64,000 nucleotides of DNA from G963665925 sp963676345 (GCA_963676345.2 CAXXTS010000002.1:248001-312000); one strand, 5' to 3'. Shown: positions 19,414 to 28,280, numbered from the stretch's first letter. Notes: generated from the sequence alone by a model not told the origin. Numbers and translations are program-made.

Positions 19414-19447
19414 AAAAAAGAAAACCCGCCCAGGCGTAGCTGAGCGG
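19414..19447 (-). terminator. Intrinsic terminator, minus strand
   Basis: CCGCTCAG / CTGGGCGG stem (one G-T pair) followed by GTTTTCTTTTTT on the minus strand. It lies 276 bases past the glnQ-like stop, the only minus-strand gene that could use it. Confidence 0.75.
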
Positions 19448-19722
19448 TGTAGAGTAATCTTATTTTCTTGTATCAATCGCTGAAATTGGGATAGTATGTT
19501 CACTGGTGTAACGAGCAAATATATTATTCGAACGACTAGAACATCTATTCAAAATTCACTGGTGTAATGGTTGCTTTAAATTGCTGTAATTAATAATCAT
19601 TACCCAATCTCAACAATTTCTAAACACAGTATATGCGAAGTTTGTCGAATTTACAAGAATCAATTTATAATTTTCGTACAACAAATTCCCGAATCGCGCC
19701 TTGGGAGTCTGTTTAGAGTTTT

Positions 19723-20499
19723 CTAAAGAATTTTGCTAAAGAATGATTTTGTTCGTTCTTCACGTGGATTATCAATTACCTGCGATGCTGGTCCTTCTTC
19801 ACAGATGACGCCGCCATCCATAAATACAACACGATCACTAACTTCTCTTGCGAAGCCGACTTCATGTGTTACAACAATCATGGTCATACCGTCTTTTGCA
19901 AGCTTTTTCATAACCGCAAGTACTTCACCTACAAGTTCGGGATCTAGTGCAGATGTGGGTTCATCAAACAACATGATTTTTGGCTTCATGGCAAGTGCCC
20001 TTGCTATAGCGACACGCTGCTGCTGTCCGCCAGATAGTCTTGATGGATACTCATCGGCCTTGTCATCTAGCCCGACTGCTTCAAGCAGTTTTACTGCATC
20101 TTTACGTGCATCTTCCTCCGCTGTATTTCTGACAAGCATGGGGGCTTTCATAACATTTTCAAGCGCTGTTAGATGTGGAAAAAGATTGAAACGCTGAAAC
20201 ACCATGCCCAGCTCCATACAAAGCTCCTGAGAGTGTTCTGGACTCACCTGTATAAGGTCTCTATCATTTTCGCGCTTATCCGCTAGTTCACCGTCAATAT
20301 AAACTTCTCCAGAGGTAATACGTTCCAAATGGTTTAAGCATCTTAGGAGTGTTGACTTACCAGATCCACTGGCGCCAAGTACGCAGACAACTTCGTTTTC
20401 CTTTACTGAAAAATCAATTCCCTTTAGAACTTCTAAATCTCCAAAATACTTGTGGACATTTTTTACTTTGATCATTTCCTTTTTTGATGTATTACTCAT
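19723..20499 (-). CDS. glnQ: Polar amino-acid ABC transporter, ATP-binding protein
   Basis: About 258 residues. Walker A GASGSGKST, signature LSGGQQQR, Walker B MLFDEPTSALDP and the switch His in VVTHE are all intact, and the overall sequence is of the GlnQ/ArtP class. It energises uptake through the permease encoded just upstream. The start at 20499 has AAGGTGG 6-7 bases before it and overlaps the permease stop by 8 bases; an in-frame ATG at 20529 lies inside the permease gene. The symbol indicates the family; glutamine specificity is not proven. Confidence 0.92.
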   Translation of the reverse strand: MSNTSKKEMIKVKNVHKYFGDLEVLKGIDFSVKENEVVCVLGASGSGKSTLLRCLNHLERITSGEVYIDGELADKRENDRDLIQVSPEHSQELCMELGMVFQRFNLFPHLTALENVMKAPMLVRNTAEEDARKDAVKLLEAVGLDDKADEYPSRLSGGQQQRVAIARALAMKPKIMLFDEPTSALDPELVGEVLAVMKKLAKDGMTMIVVTHEVGFAREVSDRVVFMDGGVICEEGPASQVIDNPREERTKSFFSKIL

Positions 20500-21151
20500 A
20501 TGCGCCCACCTTCTTTTCAAGTTTCTCAAAGCCTATTTGAATAATTGATGTTAAAACAAGATAAATCGCTGCTGCGTACACATAGTAAATCCATTTTCCC
20601 GATGAACTGCTCATTGTTTTTGTCGTTCTGAGGAGATCGGATATTGCAACGGTCGATGCCAGTGATGTATCTTTTATAAGCATAATAAATTCATTACCAA
20701 CTGATGGGAGCAGTCTTTTGAAGGACTGAGGAATAATAATGTGGAGCATGGCCTGCTTGTAACTCATGCCCAAGGCTTTTGACGCTTCCAGCTGACCCTT
20801 ATCAATCGATTCGATACCGGCCCTGAAAAATTCTGCCAAGTAAGCAGTGGAGTTTAGTGAGAAGGCTATAAAACAAGCCATAATTGGATCAATTGGAAAT
20901 GGACGTCCAAATAAATCCTTCATAATTAATGGCATAGCATAGAAAATCATGAAGAGCTGCAAAAGCAGTGGTGTCCCTCTAAAAAACCATACATAGACCC
21001 ATGCAATTTTTCCAACAACCTTGTTCTTTGAAATTCTTGCAACAGCAACCACCATGCCCAAAACAATACCAATTATAACTGCAACTGTTGCAATTGCTAT
21101 TGTATATCCTGTACCTTTCAATATAGCCTGTATTTGAACCGGGTTTAACAT
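20492..21151 (-). CDS. Polar amino-acid ABC transporter, permease
   Basis: 219 residues with about five hydrophobic membrane segments. The EAA loop (SKALGMSYKQAMLHIIIPQ) contacts the ATPase, as in HisM/GlnP-type permeases. It is the middle gene of the binding protein-permease-ATPase operon and probably forms a homodimer, since no second permease is present. A hairpin at 21206-21234 separates it from the binding-protein gene. Confidence 0.92.
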   Translation of the reverse strand: MLNPVQIQAILKGTGYTIAIATVAVIIGIVLGMVVAVARISKNKVVGKIAWVYVWFFRGTPLLLQLFMIFYAMPLIMKDLFGRPFPIDPIMACFIAFSLNSTAYLAEFFRAGIESIDKGQLEASKALGMSYKQAMLHIIIPQSFKRLLPSVGNEFIMLIKDTSLASTVAISDLLRTTKTMSSSSGKWIYYVYAAAIYLVLTSIIQIGFEKLEKKVGAYE

Positions 21152-21199
21152 ATTTTAAAGTCCCCTTACCGTATTCTGTCTATAAGTGTGTTTGTTCAA

Positions 21200-21234
21200 C
21201 GAAAAGGATGACCCGTCATGAAGACGGGTCATCC
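21200..21234 (-). terminator. Intercistronic hairpin / partial terminator
   Basis: GGATGACCCGTC / GACGGGTCATCC, a 12-bp stem followed by TTTTCG on the minus strand. It lies between the binding protein and permease genes, where a leaky terminator would give excess binding protein. Confidence 0.8.
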
Positions 21235-21286
21235 AACTTTATAAGCCCACTCGTGGAGTGCCGTATTCGATAAAGCTTGTTAAAAA

Positions 21287-22153
21287 CTATTCGATAACTT
21301 TAATGGCTTCATCGATACTTGTTGCGAAGTCTTCTGAGAACCATTTTTTAGAAATTTCTGTCATAGTACCAGCTTCTTGTAGCGCTGCGATTGCAGTTTC
21401 AACATCTGTAGCCAGTTCTTCATTGCCTTTTGCCATACAAATGCCAATTGGTTCATTTGAAAGCAGACCTGATGTGATTTGGAACGACTCTGGATCATTT
21501 GCGATATAGAATCCACCTACTGAACTGTCAACGAGAATGTACTCGATTGAACCACCCTTAAGTGCTGCAAAAGCTTCCATAACTGTATCGAATTGCGAAA
21601 GTGATAAATCATATCCATCAGCAATAAATTTCTTTGCTGCAATATCAGCTGTCGTTTCAAGCTGAACGCCAATTTTAGCGCCGTCAAGTTCTTCAATCGA
21701 TGTCGCCGCTTCCCCATCAGCAGCAGAAACGATTACGATACCATTTGCTAGATACGGCTTCGTCATTTCGAAAGCTTCCATACGATCTGGTGTAATACTT
21801 ACACATGAAATAATCATGTCGTACTGACCTGTATTCACACCATTGAAGATACCATCCCAAGCTGTTGGAACAAACTCAATCTCAACGTTCATTTCTTCTG
21901 CAAGTGCCTTTGCAAAATCGATATCAAAACCAATAAGATCATTTGTTGCTTCATCATGGTACTCGAATGGCGGGTATGCGTCATCCAGACCCACTTTTAG
22001 TACCTTAACTTCTTCTGGTGCTTCAGCCTCTTCTGCAGGTGCCTGCGCTGTGTTTTCAGCTGGTGCTTCAGTCTTTTCTTCAGCTGGTGCGGCACATGCA
22101 ACCATGGAAACCGCGAGAATCATCATCATAAAAATAGATAGCCACTTCTTCAT
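21287..22153 (-). CDS. Amino-acid ABC transporter substrate-binding lipoprotein
   Basis: 288 residues. A lipoprotein signal ends at VSMVAC (Cys20), followed by a Glu/Ala/Pro linker (about 22-50). The mature domain is a family 3 solute-binding protein: VGLDDAYPPFEYHD, GFDIDFAKALAEEM, the strand with ISPxR-like SITPDRM, and a C-terminal WF. It captures a polar amino acid outside the cell. First gene of the operon, with promoter at 22208-22236 and GGAGGGG as ribosome-binding site. Ligand identity is not readable. Confidence 0.93.
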   Translation of the reverse strand: MKKWLSIFMMMILAVSMVACAAPAEEKTEAPAENTAQAPAEEAEAPEEVKVLKVGLDDAYPPFEYHDEATNDLIGFDIDFAKALAEEMNVEIEFVPTAWDGIFNGVNTGQYDMIISCVSITPDRMEAFEMTKPYLANGIVIVSAADGEAATSIEELDGAKIGVQLETTADIAAKKFIADGYDLSLSQFDTVMEAFAALKGGSIEYILVDSSVGGFYIANDPESFQITSGLLSNEPIGICMAKGNEELATDVETAIAALQEAGTMTEISKKWFSEDFATSIDEAIKVIE

Positions 22154-22170
22154 AATTAAACCCCTCCATT

Positions 22171-22189
22171 ATAATACTCGATGTATTAT
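22171..22189. promoter_or_regulatory. Inverted repeat in the transporter leader (possible operator)
   Basis: ATAATAC-N5-GTATTAT lies between the predicted transcription start and the ribosome-binding site of the binding-protein gene. A repressor site is possible; no regulator was identified. Confidence 0.4.
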
Positions 22190-22207
22190 TATTCATAATT
22201 TTTATTA

Positions 22208-22236
22208 ACTATACTATACACCTTTTCTCATTTCAA
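22208..22236 (-). promoter_or_regulatory. Vegetative promoter of the amino-acid transporter operon
   Basis: On the minus strand, TTGAAA (22231-22236), 17-base spacer, TATAGT (22208-22213), with A/T-rich tracts immediately upstream. Confidence 0.75.
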
Positions 22237-22390
22237 GAGTTTTTTTAAACTTTTTTAATAGATATTTGATTTTTTTTGAGTAAAACGCTTTCCTGTTCGA
22301 TTTTTTTGAGTTTTTGCAAGAAGTTACACTTTGTATCTTTATGCACACATTAGAAACTCTATACCGATCGCTACTTGCAAAACTTATAAT

Positions 22391-22474
22391 CGCTCTTATC
22401 GCTGGTCGCGAACTACATCTATTTCTTTAAAGTAATGTCAGCGCAATTTCCAATTGCTCTTGTCGCTGGTCGCG
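22391..22474 (+). repeat. Hairpin-unit repeat, two copies (element B)
   Basis: CGCTCTTATCGCTGGTCGCG at 22391 and TGCTCTTGTCGCTGGTCGCG at 22455, 64 bases apart. The second is preceded by a stem-loop GCAATT-TCC-AATTGC, the same position as the GAGCAATC hairpin of element A but with different paired bases. Confidence 0.8.
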
Positions 22475-22480
22475 CCATAT

Positions 22481-22544
22481 AGAAACAAAGAATCAGGGCA
22501 TCAATTGTGTTAACACAAAATTGATGCCCTGATTCTTTGTTTCT
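22481..22544. repeat. Near-perfect 64-bp palindrome (element B)
   Basis: Outer arms AGAAACAAAGAATCAGGGCA and complement are exact; the centre is TTGTGTTAACACAA with a two-base bulge in the right arm. The flanks (CCATATAGAAA on the left, TTTCTGCNTTTCTTTGT on the right) match those of the palindrome at 19327-19392. Confidence 0.93.
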
Positions 22545-22596
22545 GCATTTCTTTGTCTTGTCCGGAACATAAAAAGTGCCTCTTTGAACCAGTTGA

Positions 22597-23220
22597 TTAA
22601 ACAGCTAAATCTGTCAACCTATCCAGCGTGTTAATATTCACAAATTGCCCTTTCAAATTATCTGTTTTGAAATCTTGCTCAGTCAAATAAACAGGATTTA
22701 TTCTTTCAATGACTGCCATCATTCTAAGTTGATTTTGAGACAGGGACTGTTCAAAAACTGATCGAAGCTTTCTTTTATATATCCCCACAACAGGATATAC
22801 CCGTCCATCCACTTTGGCGAGTACACAGCTTGTTTGCTCTTTTTTGTCCTGCACTCTAAAATAAGCCGCTCTATAAAAAGGGGATTTTAAAAGGGGCATG
22901 TCTACAGGTGCAATGGCAACATTTTCATATGTAGCCCTACATAAAGCAGTGTATATGCCGCAGACAGGACCTTTATCATCCTGTAAATCAGCAACCAATT
23001 TAATTCTGTCTCGATAAGGTGCAGTAAAGTCATCAAGCCAGTTCATGTAGGCACCAAGTTCGGCTTCTTCACATACAATAAGTATTTCTACAAAGTCGGA
23101 TACACACTTCAAAGCGTATTCTAAAAATATTCTTCCATCATATTCAACAAAAGCCTTTCGAGCCCCCTGCATACGACGACTTTTTCCGCCTACAAGTACA
23201 GCGGCTGTGGCTAATATCAT
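22597..23220 (-). CDS. mobA: Molybdenum cofactor guanylyltransferase-like protein
   Basis: 207 residues. VGGKSRRMQGARK near the N-terminus is the nucleotide-binding loop of MobA-type NTP transferases, with GPVCGIYTAL and PVDMPLL as the other conserved motifs. It should transfer GMP (or a similar nucleotide) to molybdopterin. Being the last gene of the modBCA operon supports a molybdenum role rather than sugar nucleotide synthesis. The lysine of the loop is present. The stop is followed by the element B palindrome, which may terminate transcription. Confidence 0.85.
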   Translation of the reverse strand: MILATAAVLVGGKSRRMQGARKAFVEYDGRIFLEYALKCVSDFVEILIVCEEAELGAYMNWLDDFTAPYRDRIKLVADLQDDKGPVCGIYTALCRATYENVAIAPVDMPLLKSPFYRAAYFRVQDKKEQTSCVLAKVDGRVYPVVGIYKRKLRSVFEQSLSQNQLRMMAVIERINPVYLTEQDFKTDNLKGQFVNINTLDRLTDLAV

Positions 23221-23228
23221 ATCTGATC

Positions 23229-24041
23229 TTACTCTCCTTCTATAACAGGTTTAAATCCATATTTGGTTAATATTTCGTCTCCCTGCGCACCTAAAATGTA
23301 GGTGTAAAGAGCTTTATCCTCCGAACTAGATTGAGGCAGTGTACATATATAATATGACCCTATTACATTATACACATCATCAATATCAATAACACGCACT
23401 TGATCTTTAACTGCATCTGTAACATCTGTTCTATAAACCAGTGCAGCATCTGCCTCTCCCATTGCAACCTTCATAAGGACCTGTCGCACGTTTGTTTCTT
23501 CAGAAACGACCTGTGCCATGACCTGGGAAGCAAATTTAGTCTCATTCGCATCGGCATAATTCTGAAGAATCCTTCTAGCGTAATCACCAGCAGGAACGCC
23601 CTCTTCAGCGAGCACAATCTGACAAGGCTTAATAAGATCTTCTAGCGCTTGAATATCTGTATTACTTTCATTTGAAACGGCGACCACCATTGAATTTGTA
23701 AGAAGCAAAGCCCCCGGGTCAACTAATTTTTCTTCCATTAATGCTTTATAGTGTTTTTCATTAGCAGAAATAAACAAGTCAGGCTGTGCACCATTTTCAA
23801 TTTGACTTCTCAGGGTTTTAGAGCCTGCAAAATTTGTGACAATATGGATTTCAGGATGTTCTGACTGATATTTCTTTACGATTTCACTCACACCATCTGT
23901 CATAGACGCTGCAGCGAATATCATCAGTTCCTCCTGAACATTTTCCCTACTGGAAGTCACCTGTGTACACCCGCCTATAAAAAAAACAAGGGTTACAAGG
24001 ACAAGGGCCATGGGCACTTTATATAGACCTACTCTTTTCAT
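23229..24041 (-). CDS. modA: Molybdate ABC transporter substrate-binding lipoprotein
   Basis: 270 residues. Lipoprotein signal with GGC at residues 23-25. The mature part has AAASMTDGVSEIVKKY, NFAGSKTLRSQIENGAQPDLFISAN, EGVPAGDYARRIL and the VYRTD strand, all typical of ModA. It binds molybdate or tungstate outside the cell. It sits 8 bases before mobA and 28 bases after modC in the operon, and both partner subunits are present. Confidence 0.93.
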   Translation of the reverse strand: MKRVGLYKVPMALVLVTLVFFIGGCTQVTSSRENVQEELMIFAAASMTDGVSEIVKKYQSEHPEIHIVTNFAGSKTLRSQIENGAQPDLFISANEKHYKALMEEKLVDPGALLLTNSMVVAVSNESNTDIQALEDLIKPCQIVLAEEGVPAGDYARRILQNYADANETKFASQVMAQVVSEETNVRQVLMKVAMGEADAALVYRTDVTDAVKDQVRVIDIDDVYNVIGSYYICTLPQSSSEDKALYTYILGAQGDEILTKYGFKPVIEGE

Positions 24042-24069
24042 ATTTCGTCTCCTTTATGGTCAATCTGGC

Positions 24070-25209
24070 TTATTGATTATCAATCAACAGCTGAACAATC
24101 GCTTTTTCTATTAAACAGCCTTCCTTTGAAACAGGTACATAGACACCTTGTATTTCATTTGCACCCACAAGAAGAACACATATAATATCTTGTTCCAGTT
24201 GAAGAAAATGTTCTAGCATCTGCTTTTGTCTTCCTTCAATAGCTTCATAAAAAACGGCATAACGCTCAGCTGAAGACCATGTTATTTTTTCCATTTCATC
24301 TGACCCAGCTTCGTACTCATGAAATGAAGATTGTTTCTTACTGCCCTTCACACGCTCAACTGTAAAGGTTGCTAAACCTTGTTTATGTGATGACACTTGA
24401 TGCATAGAACATTCTATTATTTGATGCAGGGCGTCATGCATTTCATAATTTACATGCATCATTAAAGGCGCCTTCATTGCACCATCTTGAGGTGCATGGC
24501 TTTTTAAACCTAAGATTTCACGCACGCGTTCACTAACTGGTTCAGAAAGAACTCGATCTGCCCTGCCTGATTGAAGTACGTGCCCAGCATCCATTACAGC
24601 GAGTTCATCTGCAAGTGCAGTGGCTTCTTCAAGATCATGTGTTACAAAAATCATAGGGATGCCCAGTTCTTCTTTCACATGCTCAACGAGCGTGCGCATT
24701 TCTTTTCGAATGCTATGATCAAGCGCGCTAAAAGGTTCATCCCAAACCATCAAAGAAGGCTTCATCATTAGCGCTCTGCAAACGGAGGTTCTTTGCTTTT
24801 GGCCCCCGGAAAGCGCGCTGGGGTATTCGTTCACATGAGATTGAATGCCCATGCTTTTTATAAGATACGCATACCTTTTCAGGTCAGCATCCGCTGCTTT
24901 TCCTGATAGACTGTACAAAATATTTTCTTTTACCGTCAAATGTGGAAACAAGTAAGCTTCCTGCTGAATATAACCAATATGCCTATTCTGTATGGGTATA
25001 TTCCTATTTAATGAATTACTGTATAGGCAAGTGTCTCCTATCCACAGTTCACCTGATTCAGGCTCAAGGATGCCTGTAATAAGATTTAGAAGGGTCGTTT
25101 TACCACACCCAGAAGGACCAAATATTACAAGCGTCTCGCCCAGACGCACTTCTAATTGTGCACTGAGCTTAAGCTGACCTATTTTCCTTTCAATATGACA
25201 TTTAAACAT
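24070..25209 (-). CDS. modC: Molybdate ABC transporter ATP-binding protein
   Basis: 379 residues. Walker A GPSGCGKTT, signature LSGGQKQR, Walker B MVWDEPFSALD and VTHDLEEA are intact over about the first 230 residues. The remaining 145 residues should be the regulatory MOP domain, but I cannot see the usual TRRSADALGL-like pattern there, so it may be a diverged or different domain. It overlaps the modB stop by 8 bases, indicating translational coupling. Function as the Mo transporter ATPase is supported by its neighbours. Confidence 0.9.
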   Translation of the reverse strand: MFKCHIERKIGQLKLSAQLEVRLGETLVIFGPSGCGKTTLLNLITGILEPESGELWIGDTCLYSNSLNRNIPIQNRHIGYIQQEAYLFPHLTVKENILYSLSGKAADADLKRYAYLIKSMGIQSHVNEYPSALSGGQKQRTSVCRALMMKPSLMVWDEPFSALDHSIRKEMRTLVEHVKEELGIPMIFVTHDLEEATALADELAVMDAGHVLQSGRADRVLSEPVSERVREILGLKSHAPQDGAMKAPLMMHVNYEMHDALHQIIECSMHQVSSHKQGLATFTVERVKGSKKQSSFHEYEAGSDEMEKITWSSAERYAVFYEAIEGRQKQMLEHFLQLEQDIICVLLVGANEIQGVYVPVSKEGCLIEKAIVQLLIDNQ

Positions 25210-26011
25210 ATCGTTTCCTGCCTTTAATCCCTAAGTGAACCACCAATAAGAAAAAGATTGATATACCTACCATAATCTGCGCAATACCAAGAGCCGTACC
25301 CATGTCCGACTCCATAGCTGAGTATATTGCAAGAGGCAGGGTCTGTGTTCTTCCCTGCAAATTGCCAGCAAACATAATGGTCGCGCCAAACTCTGCGAGT
25401 CCCCTTGCCCAGGCCATGACTATCCCTGTATAAATACCACCTGATGCAAGGGGCAGGGTTATACGTCTAAAGGCTCTTAATCGACTATCGCCTAAAGTCA
25501 TTGCTGTAGACTCAAGATGGGGGTCCACAGACGAAAAGCCTTCAGCAACCGTTTTGATATAGATTGGCAGTGCTACAAAGAGCTGTGCTACCACCACCGC
25601 AGCTAAAGAAAAGGGAATTTGTATGCCCAGTGCGCTCAGAAACGCCCCGACCAGCCCACGTCTTCCAAAGGTCATAAGAAGCAGCAGACCCGCAACTGCA
25701 GGTGGCAGGACCAAGGGAATATCCAATATAACATTCACAAGTTTTTTCCCCCGAAATGATGTCCGTGCATAAGCGTAAGCTGCAGGTGTGCCTATAAATA
25801 CTACAATAAAAAGCATTATAAATGAAGAGATTCCACTTACGCGAAGCGCCTCATATAATACAGGGTTTCTTATAATTCTCGCTTGTACTGAGCCTGATAT
25901 GAATAGGCTTACGAGCGGCAGGGCAACAAACACTGTACATATCGTATAAAATAGCAGTGTTACTCTCCGGCTGTTTTCTGATTGATTTGAATATGATGAA
26001 TGTTTTGACAT
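25202..26011 (-). CDS. modB: Molybdate ABC transporter permease
   Basis: 269 residues with about six membrane segments. The cytoplasmic EAA-like loop (ESTAMTLGDSRLRAFRRITLPLA) contacts the ATPase. MAWARGLAEFGATIMFAGN is a strong ModB signature. First gene of the modBCA-mobA operon; a 15-base inverted repeat lies in the leader just upstream of the ribosome-binding site. Confidence 0.93.
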   Translation of the reverse strand: MSKHSSYSNQSENSRRVTLLFYTICTVFVALPLVSLFISGSVQARIIRNPVLYEALRVSGISSFIMLFIVVFIGTPAAYAYARTSFRGKKLVNVILDIPLVLPPAVAGLLLLMTFGRRGLVGAFLSALGIQIPFSLAAVVVAQLFVALPIYIKTVAEGFSSVDPHLESTAMTLGDSRLRAFRRITLPLASGGIYTGIVMAWARGLAEFGATIMFAGNLQGRTQTLPLAIYSAMESDMGTALGIAQIMVGISIFFLLVVHLGIKGRKRYV

Positions 26012-26020
26012 GTCTCCTCC

Positions 26021-26035
26021 AGTACACTGTGTACT
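26021..26035. promoter_or_regulatory. Inverted repeat next to the modB ribosome-binding site
   Basis: AGTACAC-T-GTGTACT, a perfect 7-base inverted repeat directly before the Shine-Dalgarno region of modB. It could be an operator or an mRNA hairpin that limits translation. Confidence 0.4.
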
Positions 26036-26216
26036 TCTAGATTACTAGCATATGCCCTAAAAGTCTATACTCCGTCAAAAGTTTTAAGCTGTTTTCACCC
26101 GACTGCTGAGTCTATCATATCATTTAGTAATTACACACAAATGAAAAATGAATAGAGTACCACTGCCTATATATGGGTAAATGTGTAGATATGACTAAAA
26201 GATAAGGAGAAAGAAT

Positions 26217-28253
26217 ATGAGCAGAACATATCCTCTAGAAAGTATTAGAAACATTGGCATCATGGCTCATATCGATGCAGGAAAAACGACAACAACAGAA
26301 AGAATCTTGTATTATACTGGGCTAACACACAAAATTGGAGAAGTTCATGAGGGCTCCGCTGTCATGGACTGGATGGAACAAGAGCAGGAACGTGGGATTA
26401 CCATTACCTCAGCTGCAACGACATGCTATTGGCATGACACACGGGTCAATATTATTGACACACCTGGTCATGTTGATTTTACAGTTGAAGTTGAGCGCTC
26501 GCTTCGTATTTTAGATGGCGCTGTTGTCATTTTAGATGCAAAAGGCGGCGTAGAACCTCAAACTGAAGCCGTATGGAAACAAGCCAATCACTATCATGTC
26601 CCCCGCATTGCCTTTATCAACAAAATGGACATTATTGGCGCAAATTTCACTCAGTCAGTAGACATGATGCGCGAGCGACTGGGCGCACATGCCCTGCCTA
26701 TACAAATTCCAATCGGATGCGAGGATGATTTTGAGGGTGTGATTTCACTCATCCATATGAAAGCGTATTATAACCAAGGGCAAAGCGGTGAAAAAATACA
26801 GACGGGGGATATACCCGAAAAATATATTGATCAAGCCCTCCTAGCACGCACACATCTAATTGAAAGCCTTGCAGACTATGATCAGACGATTATGGAACGA
26901 TATCTTGAGGAAAGGGAAATCACCAGTGACCTCCTTGATCGTGTCATTCGCCGCACCACGCTTGAGGAAAAAATCATTCCTGTTCTCTGTGGCGCCGCAT
27001 ACCGAAACAAGGGCATTCAACTCCTTCTTGATGCGGTTGTCAATTACTTGCCTTCCCCCCTTGACATGCCACCTATTGAAGGCACAAAAACCAGCGGAGA
27101 AGATATTCGGCGCTTGCCTTCTGACGATGAACCCTTTGCAGCGCTGGTCTTCAAAATCGCAACAGATCCCTTTGTAGGAAAACTCGCCTATTTCAGAGTC
27201 TACTCCGGTGCTCTAAACACAGGAAGCAGTGTCTTTAATGCAACTAAGAAAAAGAAGGAAAAAATTACGCGTATTCTTCAGGTTCATGCCAATAAGCGCA
27301 CGGAAATTCCCTCTGCATACACGGGGGATATCGTCGCAGCCATCGGCCTTAAGCACACAACAACAGGCGACACGCTCTGTACGCAAAATGCGCCTGTCAT
27401 TCTAGAATCAATGGTATTTCCAAAGCCGGTTATTTCTGTAGCTATTGAACCCAAAACACCCGGTGATCAAGACAAGCTTCACCAGTCATTAGGCCGGCTG
27501 GCAGAAGAAGATCCTACCTTTAAAACCTTTACAGACCCGGAGACCGGACAAACCATTATTCAGGGAATGGGGGAACTACATTTAGAAATTATTGTTGACC
27601 GTTTGCTCAAGGAGTTTCACGTTGGGGCTAATGTTGGCAAACCTCAGGTTTCCTATAAAGAAACAATCAGCCAAGCTACTAAAATTCACCTTGAAATTTC
27701 AAAAGAAAATACAGGCTTTGATATGTATGCGGCCCTCACCATTGAAATGCGCCCAGCTGACCGCGGTGCTGGAAACAGCTTATCATCTGCGGTAAAATCA
27801 AGTAAACTTCCAAAAGCATTTCAAAGTGCATGTTTGGAAGGCTTTGAGCAGGCACTGGAGTCAGGTGTACTCGGAGGATATGAAGTGGTTGACGTGGAGG
27901 TAGAACTCATCGATGCCAATTACAGCGAAGAGGATTCCACAGATGTTGCCTTTATTACTGCAGCTTCAAGAGCTGTAAAGGAGGGGCTTGACCGTGGCAT
28001 ATCAAAACTCCTTGAACCTATTTTTAAAGTTGAAGTCACCGTACCTGATAATTATGTTGGAGATATAGTCAGCGACATCAACATGCGTGGCGGTGTACTT
28101 GAAGGCATGAAAATGTATAATGATGGCCAGCGCATTCATGCCATGATTCCCCTCTCTAAGCTATTTGGATACGCAACAGATATTCGCTCAAAATCACAGG
28201 GGCGGGCCCATTACACCATGCTTTTCGATCATTTTAGAGAAGTGGAAGAATAG
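26217..28253 (+). CDS. Elongation factor G paralogue
   Basis: 678 residues. GTPase motifs AHIDAGKTTTTE, DTPGHVDF and NKMD are intact, as are EF-G domains II-V. The gene is alone and not beside rpsL, rpsG or tuf, so it is probably the second EF-G seen in many bacteria rather than the housekeeping fusA. Domain IV is diverged: the usual GGRGQYGH loop is replaced (ENTGFDMYA) and the C-terminus reads GRAHYTMLFDHF. It may act in translocation, ribosome recycling or under special conditions; which one is not readable. Confidence 0.88.
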   Translation: MSRTYPLESIRNIGIMAHIDAGKTTTTERILYYTGLTHKIGEVHEGSAVMDWMEQEQERGITITSAATTCYWHDTRVNIIDTPGHVDFTVEVERSLRILDGAVVILDAKGGVEPQTEAVWKQANHYHVPRIAFINKMDIIGANFTQSVDMMRERLGAHALPIQIPIGCEDDFEGVISLIHMKAYYNQGQSGEKIQTGDIPEKYIDQALLARTHLIESLADYDQTIMERYLEEREITSDLLDRVIRRTTLEEKIIPVLCGAAYRNKGIQLLLDAVVNYLPSPLDMPPIEGTKTSGEDIRRLPSDDEPFAALVFKIATDPFVGKLAYFRVYSGALNTGSSVFNATKKKKEKITRILQVHANKRTEIPSAYTGDIVAAIGLKHTTTGDTLCTQNAPVILESMVFPKPVISVAIEPKTPGDQDKLHQSLGRLAEEDPTFKTFTDPETGQTIIQGMGELHLEIIVDRLLKEFHVGANVGKPQVSYKETISQATKIHLEISKENTGFDMYAALTIEMRPADRGAGNSLSSAVKSSKLPKAFQSACLEGFEQALESGVLGGYEVVDVEVELIDANYSEEDSTDVAFITAASRAVKEGLDRGISKLLEPIFKVEVTVPDNYVGDIVSDINMRGGVLEGMKMYNDGQRIHAMIPLSKLFGYATDIRSKSQGRAHYTMLFDHFREVEE

Positions 28254-28280
28254 CTGTCCCGCTCTCGAATAGGCCTTAAA

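Larger units (their letters stand above)
18990..19722. other. 733-base gene-free region with repeats, palindrome and terminator
   Basis: No coding frame of conviction is present. It holds the upstream region of the histidine kinase gene (18990-19140), 56-bp tandem repeats (19191-19319), a perfect 66-bp palindrome (19327-19392), a minus-strand terminator (19414-19447) and two copies of TTCACTGGTGTAA at 19499 and 19555, also 56 bases apart. The remaining stretch up to 19722 shows nothing I can assign. Confidence 0.7.
22237..22596. other. Gene-free region with second hairpin-repeat element
   Basis: No protein-coding frame is supported. Besides the A/T-rich upstream part of the transporter promoter, it contains two copies of the GCTCTTRTCGCTG unit and the palindrome at 22481-22544. 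The last 50 bases are downstream sequence of mobA. Confidence 0.65.

Noticed and set aside
19450..19722. A small protein in the region after the ABC ATPase gene.
   Set aside because: Short frames without ribosome-binding sites; only a terminator and two TTCACTGGTGTAA copies are clear.
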